29,725 nucleotides of DNA from a virus: positions 1 through 29,725 of the IMG/VR virus record IMGVR_UViG_3300012209_000022. One strand, written 5' to 3'. The notes under the pieces were generated by a model that ran no database searches, was not told where the DNA came from, and saw only the letters and a list, made by a program, of their open reading frames with translations. Of the stretch, positions 14,429-21,637 are shown piece by piece (within the stretch, counting starts at the first letter, position 1; each line of letters opens with the position of its first letter). A program made the translations under genes and the position numbers.

Positions 14429-15064
14429 GTGACGCTCCCACCGCTGGCGAATCAGTCTGATGTGGAAGCTCGGTTGGGGCGCAGCCTGACAACGCAAGAG
14501 GCTAGACGGATAGACGCACTCTTGTTTGACGGGAGTGCGTTTATCCGTCAGTATGCAAGGAAGGACTTCGAGAGCCATCCGGGCGACGTTGTCGATATCA
14601 AGGCCAGCGGTGGAGTTATCAAGCTGCCATATCGGCCTGTTCAGGCTGTCAATTCGGTCGTAGCCATTTCAGGTGCGCCCGGTATTCCGAACATCAACGT
14701 CTTCTGGTATGTCTTCGACAGCATCGATGAGATCACCGTTGCTGATCCAGGTTACTCGGGGATCATCAACCTGCCGGAGTACTGGTATGACATAGGCTGG
14801 TTCAGCAGCACCTTCCGGGTCAACTACGATCATGGCTTTTCGGTCGTTCCAGAGATTGCCATCTCTATCCTTTGCACTGCTGTGATATCCGTGCTCACCG
14901 CGCCGACAATGGCGGCCGGTGTTATCGGAGAGACCGTAGGTAACTACAGCTACAGGTTGCAGCGAACGGGCGGTGGAATCAGCGCCGCACTGAAGGATGC
15001 TGACCTGACAGCGCTTGACGACTTCCGTGGCGGTAAGTACAGCACGATCCAGCTGGGGTCCTGA
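14429..15064 (+). CDS. Head-tail connector / adaptor protein
   Basis: A 211-residue protein starting GTG 14429 after AGGAGAAGG (14419-14427). The pattern SDVEARLGRSLTTQEARRIDALLFDGSAFIRQYARKDFE at the N-terminus, a beta-rich middle (VIKLPYRPVQAVNSVVAISG), FRVNYDHGF, and a C-terminal helix region matches HK97 gp6 / SPP1 gp15-type adaptors. These bind under the portal and extend the DNA channel. It is the first of four consecutive connector genes; its last base is the first base of the next ATG. Length is somewhat longer than the minimal family because of the middle beta section. Confidence 0.82.
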   Translation: MTLPPLANQSDVEARLGRSLTTQEARRIDALLFDGSAFIRQYARKDFESHPGDVVDIKASGGVIKLPYRPVQAVNSVVAISGAPGIPNINVFWYVFDSIDEITVADPGYSGIINLPEYWYDIGWFSSTFRVNYDHGFSVVPEIAISILCTAVISVLTAPTMAAGVIGETVGNYSYRLQRTGGGISAALKDADLTALDDFRGGKYSTIQLGS

Positions 15065-15417
15065 TGCCATTGACGACGCTGCCGCTAGGCCAGACGGTGA
15101 CGCTACATCAGCGAACCGTTACCAGCCAGGATGCCAGGGGCAATGATGTCTACAGCGACAATGCCATTCAAGTGACCGGCTGCGCCGTTACCTATGGGGC
15201 CAGTACTGAGAACGTGGAAGGAACGGATACGGTCGTATCAGACGCTACTGTGTACATGCCCGACGGTTCGGATCCTACGGCATATGACCGGATGACGCTG
15301 CCGGACGGCAATACCTACGAGATTCAGGGTAAGCCTGTGCAGCAGAAGTCGCCATTCTCAGGTACCACTAGCTATATCGAGGTACATGGCAGGCTAGTGA
15401 CCGGGAGCACGGTATGA
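15064..15417 (+). CDS. Head closure / stopper protein
   Basis: A 117-residue small beta-barrel protein. The pattern LGQTVTLHQRTVTSQDARGNDVYSDNAIQVTGCAVTYGAS...DATVYMPDGSDPTAYDRMTLPDGNTYEIQGKPVQ matches phage head-tail joining proteins of the SPP1 gp16 / phage_H_T_join type, which close the connector after packaging. It begins at the ATG overlapping the preceding gene's TGA by one base, and ends with an ATGA overlap with the next gene. Order adaptor-stopper-gp10-terminator is standard for siphoviruses, supporting the call. Confidence 0.8.
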   Translation: MPLTTLPLGQTVTLHQRTVTSQDARGNDVYSDNAIQVTGCAVTYGASTENVEGTDTVVSDATVYMPDGSDPTAYDRMTLPDGNTYEIQGKPVQQKSPFSGTTSYIEVHGRLVTGSTV

Positions 15418-15740
15418 CGGCCAAGTACACCGTGAGTCGTCGGGGCATGGCCGACATGCTCGACTCTGGATTCATGGCAGGTGCTATGGACTTGGTTGCC
15501 CAGATGATCAGGAACCATGCTGAGGCTATAGCTCCGGTCGGCCCACCCAGTGACCCACATGCTGGCCGTTACAAGGCTAGTTTTCGTACCCGTTCGCATA
15601 GGCATGGCGGTGCGACGCATGACCGGGCTGAGGCGATCGTAACGAACTTCGCGCCAGAGGCTCTGTATGTTGAGTTTGGCACCGAAGGCCGAGAGCCGTA
15701 CCACACCATGCTCCGAGCAGCCACGGAGATTCGCATATGA
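15414..15740 (+). CDS. HK97 gp10-like head-tail junction protein
   Basis: A 108-residue protein with the features of the HK97 gp10 family: an N-terminal helix (MADMLDSGFMAGAMDLVAQMIRNHAEAIAP), a GRYKASFRTR basic segment, and the conserved C-terminal ALYVEFGTEGREPYHTMLRAA motif (the VEFGT...PYHTML signature). These proteins sit in the neck and help join tail to head. The start and stop overlap neighbours as ATGA. It is strongly basic/His-containing in the middle (RSHRHGGATHDRAE). Confidence 0.85.
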   Translation: MTAKYTVSRRGMADMLDSGFMAGAMDLVAQMIRNHAEAIAPVGPPSDPHAGRYKASFRTRSHRHGGATHDRAEAIVTNFAPEALYVEFGTEGREPYHTMLRAATEIRI

Positions 15741-16126
15741 CGAACCTGGCTGCATTCCCGGATGCTGAGATTGAACTGCTCGGCGTGCTCGGCTCGAAGT
15801 TCTCTAGCTACCGATTTTGCACCAGTCTGCCGGCCCAGATAACCCAGACCACGGCTCGTATCAAGCGTATTAGTGGTGCAAATCGTAACATCGGCTGGGA
15901 CCGTCCAATTGTGGACATCGATGTCTTCTCGCCAACTGGCGAGGCGGATGCCAGTACTGCGGGCAGAGCGATTCAGGCAGCGCTCCTCTCGCTTGCTGGT
16001 ACGACTACCACGAATGGCGTGATTCAGAGAGTTGCGACCATCAATGGCCCACGCTGGCTGCCAACTGACAATCAGTCAATCATTAGGTATGGAGCAACGT
16101 ACGAGGTGTTTATTCGTGCCTCGTAG
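15737..16126 (+). CDS. Tail terminator protein
   Basis: A 129-residue protein that by position and pattern caps the tail tube on the head-proximal end. FPDAEIELLGVLGSKFSSYRFCTSLPAQ, then a beta-rich TARIKRISGANRN...DRPIVDIDVFSPTGEADASTAGRAIQAALLSL and IRYGATYEVFIRAS, resembles lambda gpU / SPP1 gp17-type tail terminators, including the 'DV-FS' strand and following helix. It begins by ATGA overlap with the gp10-like gene. Its 3' end is overlapped by the HNH gene, whose GTG lies 11 nt before the end. Confidence 0.8.
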   Translation: MTNLAAFPDAEIELLGVLGSKFSSYRFCTSLPAQITQTTARIKRISGANRNIGWDRPIVDIDVFSPTGEADASTAGRAIQAALLSLAGTTTTNGVIQRVATINGPRWLPTDNQSIIRYGATYEVFIRAS

Positions 16127-16460
16127 CGCTAGACTTTGTAGATGCGGCAACAAGATCAGGGGCCGCAATAAGTCAGGGCTTTGCTTCTTGTGTTTCAGAC
16201 AGCCTTCTGGCTCAGATAGTTATTTCTGGCGCGATAAGAGTCACAACTGGAAAGGTGGTGATGTGGGTCGTACTCAGCTTCACAGGAGGATTAACGACGA
16301 AAGGGGAAGAGCCAAAACTCATGTCTGCATATGTGGCGGGCAGGCTGAGGAATGGTCGTATATACACGGCACAGATAAGTATGATGCAGGCAATTATCGT
16401 GCTTTGTGCGTACCTTGCCACAGAAAATATGATCTAGGTCGTAAGGAGACGAAAACATGA
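16116..16460 (+). CDS. HNH endonuclease (probable homing type)
   Basis: A 114-residue protein from GTG 16116, with GAGG at 16103-16106 upstream. It has an N-terminal zinc-ribbon-like C-x-C...C-x2-C (LCRCGNKIRG; GLCFLCF), then GDVGRTQLHRRINDERG, and a C-terminal HNH-like core: HVCICGG, WSYIHGTD, YDAGNYRALCVPCHRKYD with C-x2-C-H. Free-standing HNH genes between virion genes are typical phage homing endonucleases that cut cognate genomes lacking the insert. The base composition is visibly AT-richer than both neighbours, and rare codons are frequent, supporting recent transfer. Its stop overlaps the major tail protein start (ATGA). Confidence 0.85.
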   Translation: MPRSARLCRCGNKIRGRNKSGLCFLCFRQPSGSDSYFWRDKSHNWKGGDVGRTQLHRRINDERGRAKTHVCICGGQAEEWSYIHGTDKYDAGNYRALCVPCHRKYDLGRKETKT

Positions 16461-17107
16461 CGGCCGAAGTCAAGAACAACTCAGCACTATTCGCCGCAGG
16501 TGACGTGGTGGCATACGTCGCCGTTCCCAGCATCGCAACGGCTGGAGTCCCTGTCGGATTCGAGGATCTTAGCACCCTGACGGCCGGAGCATGGCGCTGC
16601 CTCGGATGGCTGGATGTTTCCGGCTACATCTTCAAGAACGACGAGACCACCAAGGACATCGGTGCGGCCGGTACCCTCTCGTCCATCAGGACCGTTCTGA
16701 CCGGCGGACAGAAGTCTGCACAGGTTACGTGCCTGGAAGCGATGAATCCCTACGTCCGTGCGCTGTACGACGATGTCCCTGTGTTCCCGGTCGCAACCAG
16801 CCCGCTGAAGCCGGCCACCGCCACTCTCATCGCCAGCTACGTCATCCCCGATCCTCCGGCCGACAACAGGTACTCCATGGTCTTCGATGCCATCGATGGT
16901 ACCAAGAAGCAGCGCTTGTTTGCGCCCAACGTCAAGGTGACGGGGCGTGGCGACGATCAGCAGCAGCAGGCCGACGTTGAGAGCATGCAGTTCACGCTCT
17001 CGTTCTACCCCGGCACCATCAACCAGGCCTCCCCGGTCACTGGCGTGGCCAAGCGCTACATCAACTTCACTGGTTCTGGCGTAACCATCGCAGCCTACTT
17101 CACCTGA
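16457..17107 (+). CDS. Major tail tube protein
   Basis: A 216-residue protein forming the tail tube. The pattern NNSALFAAGDVVAYVAVPSIATAGVP...WRCLGWLDVSGYIFKNDETTKDIGAAGTLSSIRTVLTGGQKSAQVTCLEAMNPYVRALYDD, with a second half DNRYSMVFDAIDGTKKQRLFAPNVKVTGRGDDQQQQADVESMQFTLSFYPG, is typical of siphoviral tube proteins. A short C-terminal strand region (GVAKRYINFTGSGVTIAAYFT) follows. Third-position GC is high, as in the capsid gene. It directly precedes the tail assembly chaperones, the canonical order. Confidence 0.9.
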   Translation: MTAEVKNNSALFAAGDVVAYVAVPSIATAGVPVGFEDLSTLTAGAWRCLGWLDVSGYIFKNDETTKDIGAAGTLSSIRTVLTGGQKSAQVTCLEAMNPYVRALYDDVPVFPVATSPLKPATATLIASYVIPDPPADNRYSMVFDAIDGTKKQRLFAPNVKVTGRGDDQQQQADVESMQFTLSFYPGTINQASPVTGVAKRYINFTGSGVTIAAYFT

Positions 17108-17118
17108 TCGGAGCAGAC

Positions 17119-17517
17119 ATGGCGAACAAGGATGCGGCTGCTCTGAGACCAGTCGAGCAGGAGCCGCAGGATGAGGCCGATGTCGAGGTTGATATCGACC
17201 TTGATGAGATGCAGGATCAGCTTCGTGCTGAGGCAGTCGGGAAGTCAACCACCGTCAGGATCGACGGCAAGATCGTCCACATCATGCATGCCGGTGACTG
17301 GACGGCCACCGCGTATCGCTCGATGATGAACGGCGACTTCGACACCTGGGCGCAGGAGGTCATCCTCGACGAGAAGGAACTGAAGGTCTGGCAGAATGCC
17401 GAACTTCGGCTTTTCGAGATGGAGGCCATCGTCACTCAGTGCGCGCGGTCTTCTAGGCTCGGCCTGGGGAAATCGAGAAAGTCCTCTGGCTCGTCGAGAC
17501 GTTCCCGGAGGAGCTAG
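17119..17517 (+). CDS. Tail assembly chaperone, short (G) product
   Basis: A 132-residue zero-frame product. It has an acidic N-terminus (EDADVEVDIDLDEMQDQL-like), a core with TTVRIDGKIVHIMHAGDWTATAYRSMMNGDFDTWAQEVILDEKELKVWQNAELRLFEMEAIV, and a short Ser/Arg-rich end produced when no frameshift occurs (SRKSSGSSRRSRRS). It acts with the frameshifted long form to load tube protein on the tape measure during tail assembly (known for lambda gpG/gpGT). Position between major tail protein and tape measure is diagnostic. The stop codon lies within the right arm of the predicted hairpin. Confidence 0.88.
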   Translation: MANKDAAALRPVEQEPQDEADVEVDIDLDEMQDQLRAEAVGKSTTVRIDGKIVHIMHAGDWTATAYRSMMNGDFDTWAQEVILDEKELKVWQNAELRLFEMEAIVTQCARSSRLGLGKSRKSSGSSRRSRRS

Positions 17518-17960
17518 AGGCTGATCTGCAGCGCTACTTTGGCGTCAACTTCATAGACCTGTTCCGGCCTAGGAGTGGACTTACCTGGCGTCGTTTTTCG
17601 GTTCTGGTGGGCCAGCTTCCGCCGGAGAGTGCTACCTCGACTGCTGTTCGGAATAGCATTCCGGAGGATGAGCTCGAGAAGCGTCGTGTAGGTGACCCGA
17701 AGAGAGCGCCATGGTCCTCCATTGAGTTCTTGCTAGCCACGCTCATTGACGAGGTTAGGAATCTGTCGTGGATGTACGCCCAGTCGCATTCCAAGGGCAA
17801 GGTGCCGAGGCCGGAGCCTATTCCGCGACCTGGCGTCCAGGCCGGGAAACGACGTAGGCAGATGAGTGTTGAGGAGATCAAGGCCATTGACCCACGCCTC
17901 CGAGAGTTGTCTGATGAGGAGGCCATGCAGCGTTACAGGGAGATGACTGGCCGTGGCTGA
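17119..17960 (+). CDS. Tail assembly chaperone, long (GT) product via -1 frameshift
   Basis: A -1 slip at GGGGAAA (17466-17472) joins the first ORF to an overlapping frame that reads EIEKVLWLVETFPEELEADL and RYFGVNFIDLFR, then a helical, basic tail ending in DPRLRELSDEEAMQRYREMTGRG. The fused protein would be about 280 residues. The second frame has no convincing start of its own before 17607, and its first 45 codons read as good protein (the ETFPEELEADL segment is characteristic of the T part). The T domain binds the tape measure protein. Coordinates span both frames. The long form ends 8 nt into the tape measure gene. Confidence 0.88.
17466..17520 (+). promoter_or_regulatory. Programmed -1 frameshift signal: slippery site plus hairpin
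   Basis: The slippery heptamer G.GGG.AAA is in the correct phase at 17466-17472. Ten nt later a hairpin is seen: CCTCTGGCTC (17483-17492) pairs with GAGCTAGAGG (17511-17520), 10 base pairs including one G-U, with an 18-nt loop. The zero-frame stop (17515-17517) lies in its right arm. G.GGG.AAA is a known actinophage chaperone slip site; a downstream stem that stalls the ribosome is a classic stimulator. Confidence 0.8.
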
Positions 17961-20679
17961 GATCTTTGTTGGAGAAGTGGCTGTTGGCGTCGTTCCGGAT
18001 GCTAGGAACTTCAACGATGAGATGCGCAAGCAGTTGTTCCCTGAGGCTGATAATGTGGGCCGGGAGTATGGAGCCAAGCTCGGTCGTGGTATCCAGGAGT
18101 CCATCAGGATAAGCATCGAGAAGGTAAAGGCTGATCTGGAGAAGGAGGGATTCAAGGCCAATGTGGACGCTGATACCACAAAGGCCAAGGACCAGATCGA
18201 TACCATGCGCGCGGAGCAGGAGGCTCGGCCGGTTAAGGTCAAGGTGGAGACTGATCAGAACAGTCTCCGAAGGTTCGGCAGCAATCTAGCATCGCAGCTT
18301 CGTCAGTCACTTGGCCGTATTGCACTAGGCAGCCTTATCGGTGGCGGCCTGTTCGGAGGCGGCTCGGCATTGTTGGCCGGTATTGGGCCACTGGGTGCTG
18401 CGACGCTCGGAATAGGTGCAGCCGCAGCATTCATCGTTCCTGAGATCACCAAGGCTACTGCAGCGCTTGGCAAGTTTGGCGCGGCACGCAAGACAGCGTT
18501 TGCTAGGCTGACACCGCAAGAGCGTGAAATGGCGCGTTCCCTAGAGGGCATCAAGAAGTCATTCCAGGATCTACAGAAGGAGCTAGCTCCGGCTGTAGAT
18601 AAGTTGATCCAACTGGGAGCCGGGTTCATCAAGAGCATCCTCCCGGAATTGCTGTCATTTGCTTCTGTCGGGATCAGTGTCATTCAGAACTTCCTCATGC
18701 CATTTTCGGCCTGGGTCAAGACGAAAGCATTCGAACAGCTCTCCGACCAGTTTGCCCAGTTCGGTGATGCGGCTGGTGCTATTGTAGGTCCGCAGCTGGT
18801 TCAGCTCATGAAGGCATTCTCGCAGCTGTTCCTACAGTTGCTTCCTACTGGATTGCAATTGCTCAAGGTTCTGATCCCGCTTATCACGATCCTGATCATA
18901 GCACTTACTCCGGGCATCGTAATTATGGCCAAGCTTGCCGTGGCCGCACTTACCTGGCTAACGGCTAACCATCTTCTGATTCCTGCTATTTTCGCTATTT
19001 CGGCTGCTATTGTCATCCTCATGGGCGCTACTGGCCTTGGCGGTATCATCGCGGCCACCATTGCCGTTGGCTTGGCCACTGGCTTTCTGGCCACTCACTG
19101 GAAGCAGATCTGGCAGGACATCAAGAACTGGGCCCAGGATGCCTGGAACTTCCTGACTCATGGCTGGGGCCAGTTCCTTTTCCCCGGCCTGAAGCTGATC
19201 ATCATCACGGTTGATTTCGTGAGTGCCCACTGGCGTGCAGCCTGGAATGGCATGAAGAGTGCGGCCACAACATTGTGGAAGTTTGTCGGGCCATTGTTCA
19301 AGATTGGCTTCGATATCATCGTCGGTCTCTTCCTGCTGTTGGCCAAGATTGCCGGTGTGGTATGGAAGGCTCTGGTGCTTGATGCTAAGATATGGTGGGC
19401 TGTGACAAAGCCTATCCTGGACGTATTCGGTAAGGTTGCCGTCTTTGTGTTCAAGAACATCATTCTGCCTGCCGCTAAGTTCCTGTGGGACCATTTCCTG
19501 TCTCAGATCAGTTCCGCCATCGAGGGCGGAAAGCGGCTGTTTCGAGTGTTCCTTACGGTGCTGCTCAATATCTTCGGCGCCATCATTCACGGGGCGGCAC
19601 AGGCATTCGGATGGGTTCCCGGTCTTGGCGGTAAGCTGAAGGATGCTGCCCACCAGTTCGATATCTTCAAGTCTCGTGTCAACGCGGCGCTCGGCGGTAT
19701 TAACGGCAGAACCGTGAATGTGGGCGTGGCGTTTGCTGCGGCTCGATCCGGCAGGGGCCAGGGCCCAGCCCTAGCGAAGCCTCTGGCCAGAGGTGGCCCT
19801 ATCTATGGCGAGGGTACTGCCACGAGCGATTCCAACCTGGCGCTACTCAGCCATGGGGAATGGGTCATCAAGCAAGCTAGTGCTGCCAAGTACGGCAACA
19901 AGGCTATGGCCGCCATCAATGAAGGCCGAGCCTGGATCGGATATGCCAATGGTGGCCTGGTTGGGTATGCGACAGGTGGTGGCGTGAATGTCAAGACCGT
20001 TCTACCCTCTAGCTCTGCCATAGCCGATGCGCTTATTCCCGTTGTCATTGCGATGGCAAAGACATTCGGGAATCAGCTAGCTGCAGCCGCAGCTGCTGCT
20101 GGTGGTTCGGGAGGGCCAGCCTCCGGCGCGGTGCGTGCGTTGCAACAATATGCGGCGTCCCTGTTCCATTTCTACGGCTGGGGCGGCAATCAGCTTCCAC
20201 CATTGATAGCTCTGTGGAATGGCGAGTCTGGATGGAATCCACGCGCGCGGAATCCGTCGTCTGGGGCATTCGGGATCCCGCAGGCACTACCGCCTGGGAA
20301 GATGGGCGCCCTGGCCGCCTCGGGCAATGCGGCTGCTCAGATCAGATGGGGCGAAGGTTATATTCACCAGGTCTACGGAACTCCGGCTAATGCGTACGGT
20401 ACATGGCTGCGCCGGTCCCCGCACTGGTATGACGAGGGCGGCTGGATGTATCCTGGCGAGATCGGCATGAGCAAGGCTACCAAGCCTGAGCCGGTCCTGA
20501 CGTCGGGCCAATGGGATGCCATCTACTCGGCTGCCAGCAAGGGTGGCAGCGGTAGTACGGAATACCATGCACACTTTGATGGGATGACTCGCCAGGTGTT
20601 GCGGGCTGAAGTTCGCCAGTCGTTCCAGGAGATGGAGATTGGAAAGGGCAAGCTGGCGAGAATGGGACGGAGGAATTGA
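17953..20679 (+). CDS. Tape measure protein with lytic-transglycosylase-like domain
   Basis: A 908-residue protein that sets tail length and is ejected with DNA. It starts at GTG 17953, overlapping the chaperone by 8 nt. Residues 1-115 are helical and charged. About 115-165 and 300-385 are hydrophobic, membrane-interacting segments (SLIGGGLFGGGSALLAGIG; LKVLIPLITILIIALTPGIV). A Trp-rich middle (WKQIWQDIKNWAQDAWNFLT) follows. Around 735-830 is an SLT/lysozyme-like domain: LIALWNGESGWNPRARNPSSGAFGIPQ with E758 as probable catalytic acid, to cut peptidoglycan. At about 0.15 nm per residue, a tail near 135 nm is expected (inference). Confidence 0.92.
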   Translation: MAEIFVGEVAVGVVPDARNFNDEMRKQLFPEADNVGREYGAKLGRGIQESIRISIEKVKADLEKEGFKANVDADTTKAKDQIDTMRAEQEARPVKVKVETDQNSLRRFGSNLASQLRQSLGRIALGSLIGGGLFGGGSALLAGIGPLGAATLGIGAAAAFIVPEITKATAALGKFGAARKTAFARLTPQEREMARSLEGIKKSFQDLQKELAPAVDKLIQLGAGFIKSILPELLSFASVGISVIQNFLMPFSAWVKTKAFEQLSDQFAQFGDAAGAIVGPQLVQLMKAFSQLFLQLLPTGLQLLKVLIPLITILIIALTPGIVIMAKLAVAALTWLTANHLLIPAIFAISAAIVILMGATGLGGIIAATIAVGLATGFLATHWKQIWQDIKNWAQDAWNFLTHGWGQFLFPGLKLIIITVDFVSAHWRAAWNGMKSAATTLWKFVGPLFKIGFDIIVGLFLLLAKIAGVVWKALVLDAKIWWAVTKPILDVFGKVAVFVFKNIILPAAKFLWDHFLSQISSAIEGGKRLFRVFLTVLLNIFGAIIHGAAQAFGWVPGLGGKLKDAAHQFDIFKSRVNAALGGINGRTVNVGVAFAAARSGRGQGPALAKPLARGGPIYGEGTATSDSNLALLSHGEWVIKQASAAKYGNKAMAAINEGRAWIGYANGGLVGYATGGGVNVKTVLPSSSAIADALIPVVIAMAKTFGNQLAAAAAAAGGSGGPASGAVRALQQYAASLFHFYGWGGNQLPPLIALWNGESGWNPRARNPSSGAFGIPQALPPGKMGALAASGNAAAQIRWGEGYIHQVYGTPANAYGTWLRRSPHWYDEGGWMYPGEIGMSKATKPEPVLTSGQWDAIYSAASKGGSGSTEYHAHFDGMTRQVLRAEVRQSFQEMEIGKGKLARMGRRN

Positions 20680-20680
20680 T

Positions 20681-21637
20681 ATGACGATCATGGGGCTAGG
20701 TCCTCCCGATACCTTTGCCCAGTCTGGAGTCAATCCGATATTCGACTCTATTCCTCCGCCGCAGATCAGTTACATAGATCCGGACGGCAATACCTGGCCA
20801 CTGACAGATCTGACGCTCGTTAATGGTTACATCTGTACGGGGATCACCGGTGTGTCAGGGCTGCCGGTCAGCTTTTCGTCCATTCCATTGCTCCAGGGCG
20901 GAGCACTTTCGCAGCTATATACGCCTCAGCCTGGAGCCGTAGGGCTTGGCTTGTTCTTCCAGAGCCAAGGAAACATCAATGCCTATATGAAGCTGCTTGA
21001 TTCATTTGCATATGCCTTTTACAATGTCCGGAATAATGTCCCGGTACCAGGAAAGCTTGTTATTCAGCGCCAGGACGGTACCTCGCGCTTTCGGAATGTG
21101 TTCTGTGTCGGAGGCCAGGACATCCCTACAGATGAAGGTGTTGACTGGTCTACTTACACCCTTTCGCTCCAGGCGGACGACCCATTCTGGTATGACCTGA
21201 ATCCTAACGTCATAACTTACGGGCTTGCCGGTGCTACTCCGATTGGGATTCTTCCCATTCTTCCGATTCAGTTTGGTAGCAGTACGGTGTTCGGCAGCGA
21301 TATCATCGACAACGAGGGTGGTGCTGAAGCCTATCCGGAATGGCTCGTTACTGGCCCTGGACTTGCAACGGTGCAGAATCAGACAACCGGGAGGCAATTC
21401 AGCTTCACGACGGCCCTGGCAGACTTGCAGCACATACAGGTGAACACGCAGCCAGGGCAGCAGAGCGCTATCGATGTAGATGCCAATGTGAGCGTCTGGT
21501 CCCAGATTGTCCAGTCAACTCCGCGCGATCTATGGGCCCTGGCACGCGGGCAGAATGAGATATTCCTGACTATGGGTGGCGCTGGCCCTGATTCGTCTAT
21601 ACGGCTGACATGGACCAGGAGGTGGCTGCGGGCATGA
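20681..21637 (+). CDS. Distal tail (Dit-like) protein
   Basis: A 318-residue protein. ATG 20681 follows ACGGAGGA (20667-20674); an earlier in-frame ATG at 20639 lies inside the tape measure gene. The pattern ISYIDPDGNTWPLTDLTLVNGYICTGITGVSGLPVSFSSIPLLQGG at the N-terminus and ...FRNVFCVGGQDIPTDEGVDWSTYTLSLQADDPFWYDLN in the middle is typical of siphoviral distal tail proteins, which form the ring between tube and hub. The C-terminal half is a second beta domain (EAYPEWLVTGPGLATVQNQTTGRQFSF...PRDLWALARGQNEIFLTMGGAGPDSSIRLTWTRRWL). It lies between tape measure and hub, as expected. Confidence 0.87.
   Translation: MTIMGLGPPDTFAQSGVNPIFDSIPPPQISYIDPDGNTWPLTDLTLVNGYICTGITGVSGLPVSFSSIPLLQGGALSQLYTPQPGAVGLGLFFQSQGNINAYMKLLDSFAYAFYNVRNNVPVPGKLVIQRQDGTSRFRNVFCVGGQDIPTDEGVDWSTYTLSLQADDPFWYDLNPNVITYGLAGATPIGILPILPIQFGSSTVFGSDIIDNEGGAEAYPEWLVTGPGLATVQNQTTGRQFSFTTALADLQHIQVNTQPGQQSAIDVDANVSVWSQIVQSTPRDLWALARGQNEIFLTMGGAGPDSSIRLTWTRRWLRA

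Noticed and set aside
13070-14578. 502-codon open frame on the - strand
   Set aside because: It is antisense to the major capsid gene; the Arg/His/Leu-rich translation is the typical shadow of a GC3-biased gene.
17607-17960. Stand-alone gene in the second chaperone frame
   Set aside because: The frame reads as good protein from 17473 on, well before any start codon with an RBS; expression by -1 frameshift fits better.
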